A DNA stretch of 64,000 bases from the NCBI RefSeq assembly GCF_004340785.1, contig NZ_SLXS01000002.1:1-64000 (forward strand), in the 5' to 3' direction. Shown piece after piece: positions 13,821 through 22,951 of the stretch; the first letter of the stretch is position 1, and every line of letters starts with the position of its first letter. The position numbers and the translations under genes were made by a program. A model generated the notes under the pieces. The model was not told where the DNA came from. It saw only the letters and a list, made by a program, of their open reading frames with translations, and ran no database searches. The DNA comes from Tumebacillus sp. BK434 (GTDB lineage Bacteria; Bacillota; Bacilli; Tumebacillales; Tumebacillaceae).

Positions 13821-15242
13821 ATGGCGGAATTGATTCCGATTTTGGATGAGCAGGCGGCAGAGTCGTTGTACGGGCAACTGTATCGGTTTTTTCGGGAGGA
13901 AATTTTGAGCGGGCGGATCGTGGCAGGGACGAAGTTGCCCTCTGTAAGGCATTTGTGCAGGTCGGCGGGCGTTAGCAAAAGCACGGTGGAAACGGCGTAT
14001 CAGCAACTGCTGGCCGAAGGGTATCTCGAGAGCCGGGCGCGGAGCGGTTTTTATGTGGTCGAGGCGGTGGATTTTGCGGGATGGGACGTATTGCCGGCCG
14101 AGGGGGAAGCGGAGGTGGTGACACCGCCCGTTGCGGCGGTGGCGCCCCGGTACAATTTTCACGGGTCGGTGATCGATCTGGCGTCGTTTCCCTTAGGGGT
14201 GTGGAAGAAGTGCATGCTGGAGGCGATGGAGCGGTATCAGGGGGACTTGGCATTTTATGGGGACAAGCTGGGGGAGTATGAGCTGCGGGCGGAGATCGCG
14301 CGGTATCTGCGGCAGGCGCGGACGGTACAGGCGGTGCCGGAGCAAGTCGTGGTCGGGACGGGGCTCTTGCAGGCGGTCGGGTCGCTGTGTCTGCTGCTCG
14401 CAGCCGATGTGAAAAAAGTGGCGATCGAGGAGCCGGGCTATGCGGATGTGCGTGAGGTGTTTGAGCAGCACGGGATGGAAGTGGTGCCGGTCCCGCTGGA
14501 GGAGGACGGGCTGTCGGTGCAGCTGTTGCGGGAGAGCGGGGCGCAGATGGTGTATGTGACGCCGGCGCACCAGTATCCGTACGGGATGATCATGCCGATC
14601 GCCAAGCGGATGCAGCTCCTGGAATGGGCGCGGAGCACGGGCGGGCTGATTTTGGAGAATGATTACGACGGGGAGTTTCGGTACAAAGTGAAGCCGGTAC
14701 CGTCGCTGCAGGGGCTGGATCAGCACGGGTCGGTGATCTATGTGAGCAATTTTTCGAAAGCGTTGTCGCCGGCGATTCGGGTGAATTACATGGTGCTGCC
14801 CCTGAAGGTGATGGAACGGTATCGGGCGTTTTATCAGCAGTATGCGAACCCGGTGTCGCGGATCGAGCAGCGCGCCTTGCAGCTCTTTCTGCAAAACGGG
14901 CACTGGGAGCGGCACATCCGCAAGATGCGCAAGGTCTACGAGCGCAAACAGGCGGCGCTGCTGCAGGCGGTGGAGGAGGAGTTCGGCGACCTCGTCAGCG
15001 TCTTGGCGCAGGCGGCGGGTCTGCATTTGATTCTGGAAGTGAAGGCGGAAAGAAGCGGCGAAGAGCTGGCAGCCATCGCCGTTGCCGCCGGGGTCAAAGT
15101 CTACCCGACCACCCGCAACTGGATCGGTGCAGCAAAGCCCGCCTGGCCCCGCCTGCTGTTGGGGTTCGGCGGGCTGTCACCCGAAGAGATCCGGGAGGGA
15201 ATCCAACTGTTGCGGCACGCTTGGTTTCCTGACGAGCGTTGA
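13821..15242 (+). CDS. MocR-type regulator: GntR DNA-binding domain fused to aminotransferase fold
   Basis: A 473-residue PLP-binding transcription regulator. The N-terminal ~75 residues are a winged-helix GntR domain (LYGQLYRFFREEILSGRIVAGTKLPSVRHLCRSAGVSKSTVETAYQ). The rest is a class I aminotransferase-like domain; the PLP Lys lies in SNFSKALSPAIRV and an Asp in ENDYDGEFRY. MocR/PdxR proteins sense PLP or amino compounds and often control a divergent neighbour. Here that is the hypothetical gene at 13417. ATG 13821 follows CAGGAG. A frame extension to 13791 is possible. Confidence 0.9.
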   Translation: MAELIPILDEQAAESLYGQLYRFFREEILSGRIVAGTKLPSVRHLCRSAGVSKSTVETAYQQLLAEGYLESRARSGFYVVEAVDFAGWDVLPAEGEAEVVTPPVAAVAPRYNFHGSVIDLASFPLGVWKKCMLEAMERYQGDLAFYGDKLGEYELRAEIARYLRQARTVQAVPEQVVVGTGLLQAVGSLCLLLAADVKKVAIEEPGYADVREVFEQHGMEVVPVPLEEDGLSVQLLRESGAQMVYVTPAHQYPYGMIMPIAKRMQLLEWARSTGGLILENDYDGEFRYKVKPVPSLQGLDQHGSVIYVSNFSKALSPAIRVNYMVLPLKVMERYRAFYQQYANPVSRIEQRALQLFLQNGHWERHIRKMRKVYERKQAALLQAVEEEFGDLVSVLAQAAGLHLILEVKAERSGEELAAIAVAAGVKVYPTTRNWIGAAKPAWPRLLLGFGGLSPEEIREGIQLLRHAWFPDER

Positions 15243-15279
15243 CGAGCAGGTTATTTCTGAACTGCGTGATGCGTGATCG

Positions 15280-15864
15280 TTACGCCGGGGAAATCGCAGG
15301 TTTCAGCGCTTCCCACTCTTCGCGCAAAATGCCCATTTTGATGGCGTCGTAGTATTTGCCGTCTACAATGCGGGCCTTGCGCACCCTCGCTTCTTCGATC
15401 ATGCCGAGCTTGGCGGCGAGGCCGAGCATTCTGAAGTTGCCAGACCAGGTGCCGATGCCGAGGCGGGGGGTGTCGAGGTGGGTGAACAGGTAGTCCATCC
15501 ACATGCGGAAGGCATCGGTGCCGTAGCCGCCCGACCAGTAGGCGGAGTCGTAAATGGCGATGCCGATCTCGAACCAGTTGGTCTTCTCCGATACCCAATA
15601 CCGCCCGACCGAGCCGATCACCTTGCCGTCCGCTTCGATGACGAGTTGGGTGCGCGGCCGGTCCGTGCCGGCAAGCGCCAGCGAATCGGCGTACTTAAAC
15701 GCGCAAAACTCCTCCAGCGTCTTCTCCTCGCGCGGCGAATACGGCGAGTTCCACTTTTGATGCTCGCGGTCTTCCGCCAGATACTCATAATAATAAATCT
15801 GCGCCACATCCGCTTCCCGCACCTCGCGGAGGATGACTTTTTCTCCCTGCAAATGAACGTGCAT
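15280..15864 (-). CDS. GNAT-family N-acetyltransferase
   Basis: A 194-residue RimJ/RimL-type acetyltransferase: VILREVREADVAQIYYY opening, IGSVGRYWVSEKTNWFEIGIAIYD, SGGYGTDAFRMWMDYLF (acetyl-CoA loop) and NFRMLGLAAKLGMIEEARVRKA. ATG 15864 is chosen because AAGGAGG lies 10 nt upstream; the open frame extends to 15891. It is convergent with the MocR gene, with no clear terminator in the 37-nt gap. Confidence 0.88.
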   Translation of the reverse strand: MHVHLQGEKVILREVREADVAQIYYYEYLAEDREHQKWNSPYSPREEKTLEEFCAFKYADSLALAGTDRPRTQLVIEADGKVIGSVGRYWVSEKTNWFEIGIAIYDSAYWSGGYGTDAFRMWMDYLFTHLDTPRLGIGTWSGNFRMLGLAAKLGMIEEARVRKARIVDGKYYDAIKMGILREEWEALKPAISPA

Positions 15865-15960
15865 GTTCGCAACGCCTCCTTTTGTCCACACTTTACGGAA
15901 AAAGTGGGTGCATCAAAAGTGTCAGTTTGGGACAATTTTATGAGGTCAGTTTCGATTTGC

Positions 15961-15990
15961 TTGACTTTCAGGCCGGGGATTGCATAAGAT
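15961..15990 (+). promoter_or_regulatory. SigA-type promoter of the T-box/glyS transcript
   Basis: TTGACT (15961-15966) and TAAGAT (15985-15990) are separated by 18 nt, immediately ahead of the T-box leader. Confidence 0.65.
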
Positions 15991-15996
15991 ACTTGG

Positions 15997-16236
15997 TAAT
16001 AGCAGCGATGAGGAATGAATAGTACCTGTCAGCCCACTGATTCAGCGATCCGGGGATGGTGCGAGCCCGGAACACGGTGCAGGGAAAAGGCGATTCGGAG
16101 CTGCCCATTCAAAAAAGAGGATGCGGAGCTGTATCTACTGTTCGCATCAACTAGGGTGGAACCGCGGGTGCATAACGCTCTCGTCCCTAGGCATGATTCC
16201 GTGCCTATGGGGACGGGAGCTTTTTCTATTTTCAGA
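15997..16236 (+). promoter_or_regulatory. Glycyl T-box riboswitch leader
   Basis: The hallmark T-box sequence AGGGTGGAACCGCG lies at 16153-16166. It is followed by a long hairpin (16177-16220: GCTCTCGTCCC...GGGGACGGGAGC) with a TTTTT run, i.e. the terminator that competes with the antiterminator. Upstream is a long stem I region with a GATGGTGCGAG-type apical segment. A candidate GGC (Gly) specifier lies at 16089-16091, inside AAAAGGCGATTC. Uncharged tRNA-Gly should pair with it and allow transcription of the downstream synthetase. Confidence 0.93.
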
Positions 16237-16260
16237 CTTTCAGAAAGAGGATGATGAACG

Positions 16261-17643
16261 ATGAGCATCACAATGGAACAAGTCGTAGCGCTGGCCAAAC
16301 ACCGCGGCTTTATCTTCCCGGGCTCCGAGATCTACGGCGGCCTGGCGAACACGTGGGACTACGGTCCGCTTGGCGTGGAGCTGAAAAACAACGTCAAGAA
16401 AGCATGGTGGAAGAAGTTCGTGCAGGAATCCCCGTTCAACGTTGGCCTCGACGCGGCGATCCTGATGAACCCGAAAACGTGGGTCGCGTCCGGCCACATC
16501 GGCAACTTCAACGACCCGATGATCGACTGCAAACAATGCAAATCGCGCCACCGCGCCGACAAGCTGATCGAAGACGCACTGCAGGAAAAAGGCATCGAGA
16601 TGATCGTCGACGGCCTGTCCTTCGACGAGATGGCAGGTCTGATCAAGGAACACAACATCGCCTGCCCGGACTGCGGCGCGCATGACTTCACCGACATTCG
16701 CCAGTTCAACCTGATGTTCAAAACGTTCCAAGGCGTCACCGAGTCGTCCGCCAATGAAATCTACCTCCGCCCGGAGACGGCGCAAGGCATTTTCGTCAAC
16801 TTCAAGAACGTCCAGCGCACGATGCGCAAAAAGCTGCCGTTCGGCATCTGCCAAGTCGGCAAATCGTTCCGCAACGAGATCACGCCGGGCAACTTCACCT
16901 TCCGCACCCGCGAGTTCGAACAGCTGGAGATGGAGTTCTTCTTCAAGCCGGGCGAAGATGACAAGTGGTTCTCCTACTGGCGCGAATACGCGCACAACTG
17001 GCTGCTCGGCCTCGGCGTGAAGGATGAAAACCTCCGCCTGCGCGACCATGAGCAGGATGAGCTGTCGCACTACTCGACGGCGACCACCGACTTCGAGTAC
17101 AAGTTCCCGTTCGGCTGGGGCGAGCTGTGGGGCATCGCGAACCGCACCAGCTTCGACCTCAAGCAGCACATGGAGCACTCCGGCGAAGACTTCCACTACC
17201 TCGATCCGGAGACGAACGAGAAGTTCATCCCGTACGTCATCGAGCCGTCTTTGGGCGCAGACCGCGTGACCTTGGCGTTCCTGATCGATGCGTTCGACGA
17301 AGAGCAGCTCGAAGGCGGCGACTCCCGCACCGTGCTGCGCTTCCACCCGGCGCTGGCGCCGTTCAAAGCGGCGATCCTCCCGCTCTCCAAGAAGCTGGCC
17401 GAGCCGGCGCAAGCGGTGTTCGGCGACCTGGCGAAGCACTTCATGGTCGACTACGACGATGCCGGCTCGATCGGCAAGCGCTACCGCCGCCACGACGAGA
17501 TCGGTACCCCGTTTTGCATCACCTACGACTTCGAATCGCAAGAGGACGGCCAAGTGACCGTTCGTCACCGCGATTCGATGGAACAGGTGCGCATGCCGAT
17601 CGCCGACCTGAAAGCGTTCATCGAGTCCAAGCTCGAGTTCTAA
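16261..17643 (+). CDS. glyS: Glycyl-tRNA synthetase, single-chain type
   Basis: A 460-residue class II synthetase of the homodimeric (alpha2) bacterial/eukaryal type. It opens with [31 protein letters not shown]. The two Cys pairs of the inserted zinc-binding region are visible (CKQCKSRH and CPDCGAHDF). Motif 2 is seen in [25 protein letters not shown], and motif 3 in [20 protein letters not shown]-terminal anticodon-binding domain follows ([13 protein letters not shown]). It charges tRNA-Gly and is controlled by the T-box directly upstream. It is monocistronic. Confidence 0.97.
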   Translation: MSITMEQVVALAKHRGFIFPGSEIYGGLANTWDYGPLGVELKNNVKKAWWKKFVQESPFNVGLDAAILMNPKTWVASGHIGNFNDPMIDCKQCKSRHRADKLIEDALQEKGIEMIVDGLSFDEMAGLIKEHNIACPDCGAHDFTDIRQFNLMFKTFQGVTESSANEIYLRPETAQGIFVNFKNVQRTMRKKLPFGICQVGKSFRNEITPGNFTFRTREFEQLEMEFFFKPGEDDKWFSYWREYAHNWLLGLGVKDENLRLRDHEQDELSHYSTATTDFEYKFPFGWGELWGIANRTSFDLKQHMEHSGEDFHYLDPETNEKFIPYVIEPSLGADRVTLAFLIDAFDEEQLEGGDSRTVLRFHPALAPFKAAILPLSKKLAEPAQAVFGDLAKHFMVDYDDAGSIGKRYRRHDEIGTPFCITYDFESQEDGQVTVRHRDSMEQVRMPIADLKAFIESKLEF

Positions 17644-17660
17644 GCAGCAATGCAACAGCA

Positions 17661-17702
17661 AAAAAGGGGCTGTGCCGTCCTCGCGACGCACAGCCCCTTT
17701 TT
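17661..17702. terminator. Strong bidirectional terminator
   Basis: 15-bp arms AAAAAGGGGCTGTGC/GCACAGCCCCTTTTT (17661-17675 and 17688-17702). It ends glyS on the plus strand and the 53-residue gene on the minus strand. Confidence 0.93.
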
Positions 17703-17864
17703 TTATTTCTGGGAGAGGATCTCGACCTGCTTTTTCAACAGGCGCAGCACCGTTTGCTGCACGGGGCGCTGGGCGGGTGGGACTTTGTCCAACTGTTGTT
17801 CGAGCTGCTCGATCACAGCTTGGCGGCGGGCGATATAGGCCGCCATTTTTTCCTGCGGAGTCAT
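17703..17864 (-). CDS. Small helical protein, unknown function
   Basis: A 53-residue product, MTPQEKMAAYIARRQ followed by an amphipathic helical region (VIEQLEQQLDKVPPAQRP...LLKKQVEILSQK). A strong AAGGAGGTGA ribosome site lies 6 nt before the ATG, which supports real translation. It is soluble and charged, with no family recognised. Its stop codon abuts the glyS terminator. Confidence 0.7.
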   Translation of the reverse strand: MTPQEKMAAYIARRQAVIEQLEQQLDKVPPAQRPVQQTVLRLLKKQVEILSQK

Positions 17865-18171
17865 GTGACGGTCACCTCCTTGTCTCTACCAAGGTATGCC
17901 GGCTGTGACCGTTTTGTTGTTTGCCGCATGGTTTATCATGGCGGAACACCAGATGCATCGTGATTGGCCCCTAAGCTTGTTCTCGGCGGAGGACAGGATT
18001 TTTTAAATTTCAGCGAGTGGTATATACAAGCCACGCGTATTTTCAGTAACTCATCTGTTGATTAATCAAACTTTTACTGAAATTTCTTGAATATTACCTA
18101 ATAATCTAGTAGACTATTACCAAGGGAGCTAAATTGGCACCTGAAACAGAGACGAGAAAGGGAGAGATGTA
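17865..18171. other. Upstream region of the M15 peptidase with a 9-bp inverted repeat
   Basis: No gene is seen. TTTCAGTAA (18041-18049) and TTACTGAAA (18074-18082) form a perfect inverted repeat with a 24-nt spacer in an AT-rich stretch ahead of the M15 gene. They could be an operator or an RNA hairpin. The ribosome site GAAAGGGAGAG precedes ATG 18172. Confidence 0.45.
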
Positions 18172-18891
18172 ATGAAGATCATGACCAAAATTGCAGCAGC
18201 GATGCTGGCAATGGCAGTCATCGTCCCGGTGCTTGGCGCGGGCGACGCATCTGCCTACAGCTGGACCCGCACCCTGTCTGAGGGCGCATCCGGTGCAGAC
18301 GTTAAAGAACTCCAAATCCGTGTGGCCGGCTGGGCAGCGGACGGCGCTGCGCAGACCTATGTGGCAACCGATGGCGCATTTGGTCCGGGCACCAAGGCGG
18401 CAGTTATCCGCTTCCAAAAAGCGTACGGCCTGACTGCTGACGGCATCGTCGGCCCGGCTACGCAATCGAAACTGAATTCTTTGGAATCTTCCGATGGTTC
18501 GACCTTGAATTTTGACTTTAGCGAATTCTACTCCAAAGACGGCAGCGGCTTCAACAATGGCAACGTGGGTGCGGCTACCGTCAAGGAAAACGTTCGCCGC
18601 ATGATGTACAAGCTGGAAGCGGTCCGCAAGAAAGCGGGCAACAATTCGATCACCATCAACTCCGGCTTCCGCTCTCTCTCGCACAACGCAGCGGTCGGCG
18701 GCGCTTCGAACTCCCAGCACACCTACGGGATCGCATCCGACATCGTCGTCAACGGGTACTCCCCGACCGGCGTGGCGAACATCGCGAAATCTTCCGGTTT
18801 CTCCGGCGTTATAATCTACAGCACCTTTACCCATGTCGATAGCCGTGTTGAATATCCTGCTTACGGCGCAGCGTCCTACTACTGGCCGTAA
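18172..18891 (+). CDS. Secreted PG-binding/M15 peptidase-like wall hydrolase
   Basis: A 239-residue exported protein. A signal peptide (about 1-28, ending ASA-Y) is followed by a peptidoglycan-binding type 1 repeat (about 33-100: GASGADVKELQIRVAGW...DGAFGPGTKAAVIRFQKAYGLTADGIVGPAT). A D-Ala-D-Ala carboxypeptidase/M15A-like domain follows. Zinc-site motifs are visible as SGFRSLSHN, SQHTYGIASDI (SxHxxGxAxD) and FTHVD (HxD). It likely trims peptidoglycan cross-links in the wall or cortex. Confidence 0.92.
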   Translation: MKIMTKIAAAMLAMAVIVPVLGAGDASAYSWTRTLSEGASGADVKELQIRVAGWAADGAAQTYVATDGAFGPGTKAAVIRFQKAYGLTADGIVGPATQSKLNSLESSDGSTLNFDFSEFYSKDGSGFNNGNVGAATVKENVRRMMYKLEAVRKKAGNNSITINSGFRSLSHNAAVGGASNSQHTYGIASDIVVNGYSPTGVANIAKSSGFSGVIIYSTFTHVDSRVEYPAYGAASYYWP

Positions 18892-18899
18892 GATCGATG

Positions 18900-18929
18900 A
18901 AAACCCCGTCTTTCACGGCGGGGTTTTTT
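18900..18929 (+). terminator. Intrinsic terminator
   Basis: AAAACCCCGT/ACGGCGGGGTT stem followed by TTTTTT, directly after the M15 peptidase gene. Confidence 0.9.
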
Positions 18930-19032
18930 GCATTCCGGGGGGCATACGATGTATCAATGGTCTGCCTCATGTGGTAGATTAGAACGAGACATATTTTTCT
19001 AAGCACCAACAACATTGATGGGAGGATTCACA

Positions 19033-19746
19033 ATGACTGTACATATCGGGGCGAAAGAAGGACAGATCGCCGAAACGATTTTGCTGCCGGGCGATCCGCT
19101 GCGGGCGAAATACATCGCGGAAACGTTCCTCGAAGGGGCGGAGCTCTACAACGAAGTGCGCGGCATGTACGGCTTCACCGGCACGTACAAAGGCAAGCGC
19201 ATCTCCGTGCAAGGCACCGGGATGGGCATTCCGTCGATCTCGATCTACGCCCATGAGCTGATCAACGGCTACGGCGTGCAGAACCTGATCCGCGTCGGCA
19301 CTTGCGGCGCGTACCAGAAGGACATCAAAGTGCGCGACATGATTCTCGCCATGAGCGCATCGACCGACTCGGCGGTCAACAAACACCGCTTCGGCGGCCT
19401 CGAGTATGCGCCGACGGCAAGCTTCGACCTGTTGTACCGCGCGTACGAAAACGCGAAGAAAGAGAACATGCCGGTCGCGGTCGGCAACGTCTTCACGTCC
19501 GACACGTTCTACAACGACACCCGCGACGTGATCAACCTGATGGCGTCGTACAACACGCTGGCCGTTGAAATGGAGACGGCTGCCCTGTACACGCTGGCGG
19601 CGAAATTCGACCGCAAAGCGTTGGCGATCCTCACCGTTTCTGACCACCTGATCACCGGGGAAGAGACGACGTCTGAAGAGCGCCAACTGACCTTCAACCA
19701 AATGATCAAAGTCGCGCTGGACACGGCGGCAGAGGTCACCAACTAA
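19033..19746 (+). CDS. deoD: Purine-nucleoside phosphorylase, DeoD type
   Basis: A 237-residue enzyme that splits purine (deoxy)nucleosides with phosphate into base and sugar-1-phosphate. Family features are [30 protein letters not shown] at the N-terminus, [39 protein letters not shown] and the catalytic Asp of [14 protein letters not shown] 19033 follows GGGAGG; the frame extends to 19015 without a better site. It is monocistronic. Confidence 0.97.
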   Translation: MTVHIGAKEGQIAETILLPGDPLRAKYIAETFLEGAELYNEVRGMYGFTGTYKGKRISVQGTGMGIPSISIYAHELINGYGVQNLIRVGTCGAYQKDIKVRDMILAMSASTDSAVNKHRFGGLEYAPTASFDLLYRAYENAKKENMPVAVGNVFTSDTFYNDTRDVINLMASYNTLAVEMETAALYTLAAKFDRKALAILTVSDHLITGEETTSEERQLTFNQMIKVALDTAAEVTN

Positions 19747-19760
19747 ATATCCACACAAGC

Positions 19761-19791
19761 AAAAGACCCGGTACTCGCGCCGGGTCTTTTT
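19761..19791. terminator. Bidirectional terminator
   Basis: AAAAGACCCGG/CCGGGTCTTTT 11-bp arms with an 8-nt loop between deoD and the converging GNAT gene. Confidence 0.9.
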
Positions 19792-19795
19792 CAGC

Positions 19796-20674
19796 TTAGA
19801 TCGTTTTTTCCAGAGCGCGGATGACCAGCTCTTCCTCGAAGCCGCAGCGCTCATACAGCTTGCGCGCGCCGTAGTTGGTCAGGCGGACGCAGATCTCGGC
19901 GCGGGTGTTGTGCGCCTGGGCAAAGCCCCAGTCCAGCATGGCGTCGATCAGCAGGGTGCCGTACCCTTTGCCGCGCGACGCTTCACTCACCTGCAGGAAG
20001 GCGATGTCGAACGCGGTGGCCCCTTGCAGCACCTGGCCGTAGCCTTCGAACTGGTCGCCGCTGCGCAGAATGAACAGCGGATTGCCTTGGGAGGTCAGGT
20101 TGACGATCTCCTCGGCGGTGTAATAGCCGGACGTGAAGTGCAGCGCTTGGAACGCCTCCCAGTGCTCCGGGCGGTATTGTTCAATCACGATTCCTGCGGG
20201 CAGTTGCCGGGTGGACGGAGCGTAGTCGGCGCGCTCCATCTTAAGCATCGCTTCGGCGTTGTATTCGGTGAAGCCGAGCCCGGCTTCGTAAAAGGCGACG
20301 CCTTGCGCATTTTGCTCATCGAGCGCCACGCGGGCGAGGGGGCAGCTTTCCGGCACGAGCGTCAGCAGTTCGTTCCAGAGCAGCTGCGCCACGCTGGTGT
20401 AGTCGTCATGCGTGATGTACGGGCCGAGTGGACGCACATGCCCACGCTCCGGGAAGCCGTAATAGCCGATGACGCCGACGACGCGGCCGTCTTCCACCGC
20501 TTGCAGGAAGCAGTCTTCAAACGGAATGTACGGCAATTCCTGCAATTCCTTTTCAATCTGCGCCTCGCTCATGCCCAGCCACGCTACGTAATGTTCACGC
20601 TGCGCATTCAGTGGGGCGATGTACGCGGCGACCTCCGCGATCTGTTCGCGGGTGACTTGTTTCAATTTGAGCAT
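19796..20674 (-). CDS. Tandem-GNAT acetyltransferase
   Basis: A 292-residue protein containing two GNAT-like halves. The first (about 1-145) is degenerate (GYYGFPERGHVRPLGPYITHDDY; NAQGVAFYEAGLGFTEYN). The second (about 160-292) has a full acetyl-CoA loop, LQVSEASRGKGYGTLLIDAML, and NYGARKLYERCGFEEE. Such double-GNAT proteins often have one active half. The substrate is unknown. It is divergent from the APH-like gene at 20744. Confidence 0.85.
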   Translation of the reverse strand: MLKLKQVTREQIAEVAAYIAPLNAQREHYVAWLGMSEAQIEKELQELPYIPFEDCFLQAVEDGRVVGVIGYYGFPERGHVRPLGPYITHDDYTSVAQLLWNELLTLVPESCPLARVALDEQNAQGVAFYEAGLGFTEYNAEAMLKMERADYAPSTRQLPAGIVIEQYRPEHWEAFQALHFTSGYYTAEEIVNLTSQGNPLFILRSGDQFEGYGQVLQGATAFDIAFLQVSEASRGKGYGTLLIDAMLDWGFAQAHNTRAEICVRLTNYGARKLYERCGFEEELVIRALEKTI

Positions 20675-20743
20675 TGCCGTGTCCCTCCCATGGTTTTACA
20701 ATGTTATAACATGGCAATTCGATGGAGGGAAGGGGGATTTTTG

Positions 20744-21868
20744 ATGAGTGACAAATTTGATTTTATCCGCGAGGCGTTGCAAGGCTTTGGTTTGAACCCG
20801 GAGACGATGGTGGTGCGGCGGGAATTGCCCGACAATTGGCACGGGGATCTGCATTACAAGATCGCGGCGGAAGGGCGGGCGTACGGGATTCGGTTCATGG
20901 CCGAAGTGCGGTCGCAGGAGGACGGGTCGCCTTTTGCCAATCTGGCGGACGACGTGCTGCACGAACAGATGCGTTACGTGGATCATCTGACGGCGCAGGG
21001 CATTCCGTTCATGCGCCGGGTGCGGCCGGTGAACGGGGACGCTTTTGTCACGGTGAAAGATGACAATGGCGTCGTGCGCCGCTGCGTGCTGTTCGAATGG
21101 CTGGACGGCATCCACATCACGGCGCATACGATGGAGACGGCGTTTCGGATGGGGGAGTTGGCGCGGCGCTATCATGACGCGTCGCACGGCTTCCAATCGG
21201 ACTTCTTGCCTCGCAAGATCCACACCGACAGTTACCGCGAGATGCTGAACTCCCTGCGCGCCGAACGGGCCAAGCTCACACAGCCGGAGGAGCGGGGGGC
21301 GCTGCTTGACACCTACATGTTGAGCAACATGCGCGAAGAGCAGGCGGGGCAGCCGCTGGCGCCTGAGGACGCGGCGCTGCTCGACGCCTATCTCGACACG
21401 GCGGAGCGGATGATCGACGAAGCGCACCGCGACCCGTCGGAGCGGGATCACGTGATCGTCACCTCCGACATCAACTCGATCAACATCCTCTGGGACGAGC
21501 GGACGCAACTGATCACCGGGATCATCGACTTTGAACACATCTCCTACTCCGACCGCGTGCAGGACCTCGCCTGGCTGATGAAATGGTACTCGCGCACCGA
21601 AGGCATCCAGTCCCATGAAGTGTCGGGCGATCTCGCCCAGGCGCTGATGTACGGCTACCGCGCCCATGAGCTGCTGCAGAGCGACGACTACACGCGTTTT
21701 CCGGCCCTGCTCTGGCTGTCCGGCTGCCTGAACTGGAACTTCGTGCAGAAGACGGCGGAGATCTTGCGGAACGACCACGCTCAGCTCCGCGACCACCTCG
21801 CCACTTATGAAGCGCGCGGGAAAAAGCTGACCGGGCTCGCCGACGGGCTGCAGTTCATGCAGTCCTGA
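20744..21868 (+). CDS. APH-fold phosphotransferase-family protein
   Basis: A 374-residue protein of the aminoglycoside phosphotransferase/choline kinase-like fold. The catalytic loop is HVIVTSDINSINILW, where the usual His before Asp is Ser. The metal-binding IIDFEHISYSDRVQDLAWL motif follows. The N-terminal lobe is shown by GDLHYKIAAEGRAYGIRF. It probably phosphorylates a small metabolite; homoserine kinase-like and spore-coat CotS-type homologs share this fold. ATG 20744 follows GAAGGGGGAT. There is no evidence for drug resistance. Confidence 0.82.
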   Translation: MSDKFDFIREALQGFGLNPETMVVRRELPDNWHGDLHYKIAAEGRAYGIRFMAEVRSQEDGSPFANLADDVLHEQMRYVDHLTAQGIPFMRRVRPVNGDAFVTVKDDNGVVRRCVLFEWLDGIHITAHTMETAFRMGELARRYHDASHGFQSDFLPRKIHTDSYREMLNSLRAERAKLTQPEERGALLDTYMLSNMREEQAGQPLAPEDAALLDAYLDTAERMIDEAHRDPSERDHVIVTSDINSINILWDERTQLITGIIDFEHISYSDRVQDLAWLMKWYSRTEGIQSHEVSGDLAQALMYGYRAHELLQSDDYTRFPALLWLSGCLNWNFVQKTAEILRNDHAQLRDHLATYEARGKKLTGLADGLQFMQS

Positions 21869-21881
21869 TCGTGCAGAAAAA

Positions 21882-21914
21882 CAGAACCGCCTCGGACCAA
21901 CCGAGGCGGTTCTG
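21882..21914. terminator. Terminator between convergent genes
   Basis: 14-bp perfect arms (21882-21895 and 21901-21914). On the minus strand they are followed by TTTTT, so the terminator mainly serves the TerC gene. Confidence 0.85.
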
Positions 21915-21918
21915 CATA

Positions 21919-22599
21919 TTAATGGTTAGTGACGGCAGCTTTCGCGGCGCGGTTTTTTTTGAAGTATCCTGCAGCGAGGATGCCGACGACAGAAACGGCG
22001 ATCACCGCCCATTTGATCCACGAGTTGTCGAAGAAGCCTTTCAGGAACGGCTCGTCGACGATCATCTTCGCTGCGGTGTAGGCCAGCACACCTGCACCGA
22101 CGAAGATGATCCACGGGAAGCGCTCGATCAGTTTCAAGATGACCGTCGAGCCCCAGACGACGATCGGCACGGAGATCAGCAGGCCGAGGACGACCAGCAA
22201 GAAACTGCCGTGGGCAGCGCCGGCGACGGCCAGCACGTTGTCGAGGCCCATCACCGCGTCGGCGATGATGATCGTGCGGATCGCGCCCCACAAGTTTTGG
22301 CTCGGCTTGACGTCATGCTCTTTTTCTTCGGTCAGCAGTTTGTAGGCGATCCAGAGCAGGATCAGACCGCCGCCGAGCAGCAGGCCCGGGATCTCCAGCA
22401 GCCAGACGACCAGCAGCGTGGCGACGGCGCGGATGACGATCGCGCCGACCGAGCCCCAGATGATCGTTTTCTTTTGCAGTTCTTTGGGCAGGTTGCGGGC
22501 GGCAAGGCCGATGACGATGGCGTTGTCACCTGCCAGCACCAAGTCGATGATGATGATCGACAACAGGGCAGAGAAGAATTCAATCGACAAGAATTCCAT
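21919..22599 (-). CDS. TerC-family membrane protein, probable manganese exporter
   Basis: A 226-residue membrane protein with about seven hydrophobic helices. Family motifs are IDLVLAGDNAIVIGLAARNLP in helix 2 and ADAVMGLDNVLAVAGAAHG in helix 4; the acidic residues in these are the presumed metal site. ATG 22599 follows GAGGAGTGG. TerC proteins such as B. subtilis MeeF/YceF and YkoY export Mn2+ or load it onto secreted enzymes. The Mn-sensing yybP-ykoY element directly upstream supports that role here. Confidence 0.92.
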   Translation of the reverse strand: MEFLSIEFFSALLSIIIIDLVLAGDNAIVIGLAARNLPKELQKKTIIWGSVGAIVIRAVATLLVVWLLEIPGLLLGGGLILLWIAYKLLTEEKEHDVKPSQNLWGAIRTIIIADAVMGLDNVLAVAGAAHGSFLLVVLGLLISVPIVVWGSTVILKLIERFPWIIFVGAGVLAYTAAKMIVDEPFLKGFFDNSWIKWAVIAVSVVGILAAGYFKKNRAAKAAVTNH

Positions 22600-22634
22600 A
22601 CGTGTACCACTCCTCATTCATAGGGTATCCCAAA

Positions 22635-22672
22635 TGAAAAGCGACCTTCACCGTCATGCCTTGGTAAAGGTC
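22635..22672 (-). terminator. Riboswitch expression-platform terminator
   Basis: On the minus strand GCGACCTT...AAGGTCGC forms a hairpin followed by TTTTCATTT, between the aptamer and the TerC gene. Its arm can also pair with the nearby AAAGGTC repeats, giving the antiterminated form. Confidence 0.75.
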
Positions 22673-22724
22673 GCCAGAGTCGTGGTCCTTCTACACAGAA
22701 AAGACCTTTACCAAATCATGTGAT

Positions 22725-22845
22725 GATGATGGCAAAGGTCTTGCAAACAACGTAGTTATCAAACGTTGCCAACAAAGCCGAGGACATGAGTCCCGAACTG
22801 ACGACTTTTGTTGTAACAGCTACTCCCCTTTGAGGACGCTATTCA
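22725..22845 (-). promoter_or_regulatory. yybP-ykoY manganese riboswitch
   Basis: The minus strand reads AAAGGGGAGTAGC near 22832-22819, the conserved start of the yybP-ykoY aptamer. The conserved distal GCAAGACCTTTGCC segment lies near 22744-22731, with GTCGTCAGTTCGGGACTCATG between them. This class binds Mn2+ and turns on exporters of the TerC and MntP types. It lies about 130 bases ahead of a TerC gene, with a terminator hairpin in between. Confidence 0.92.
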
Positions 22846-22951
22846 TTTGTTCCTTACACAGCTAGTATATGCAAGTTGACGAGGAAATGTCAAGGCAACT
22901 ATACTTTATCTAACTAAAGAATTTTGAAATCGAAAAGGTAGGGGACAGACT

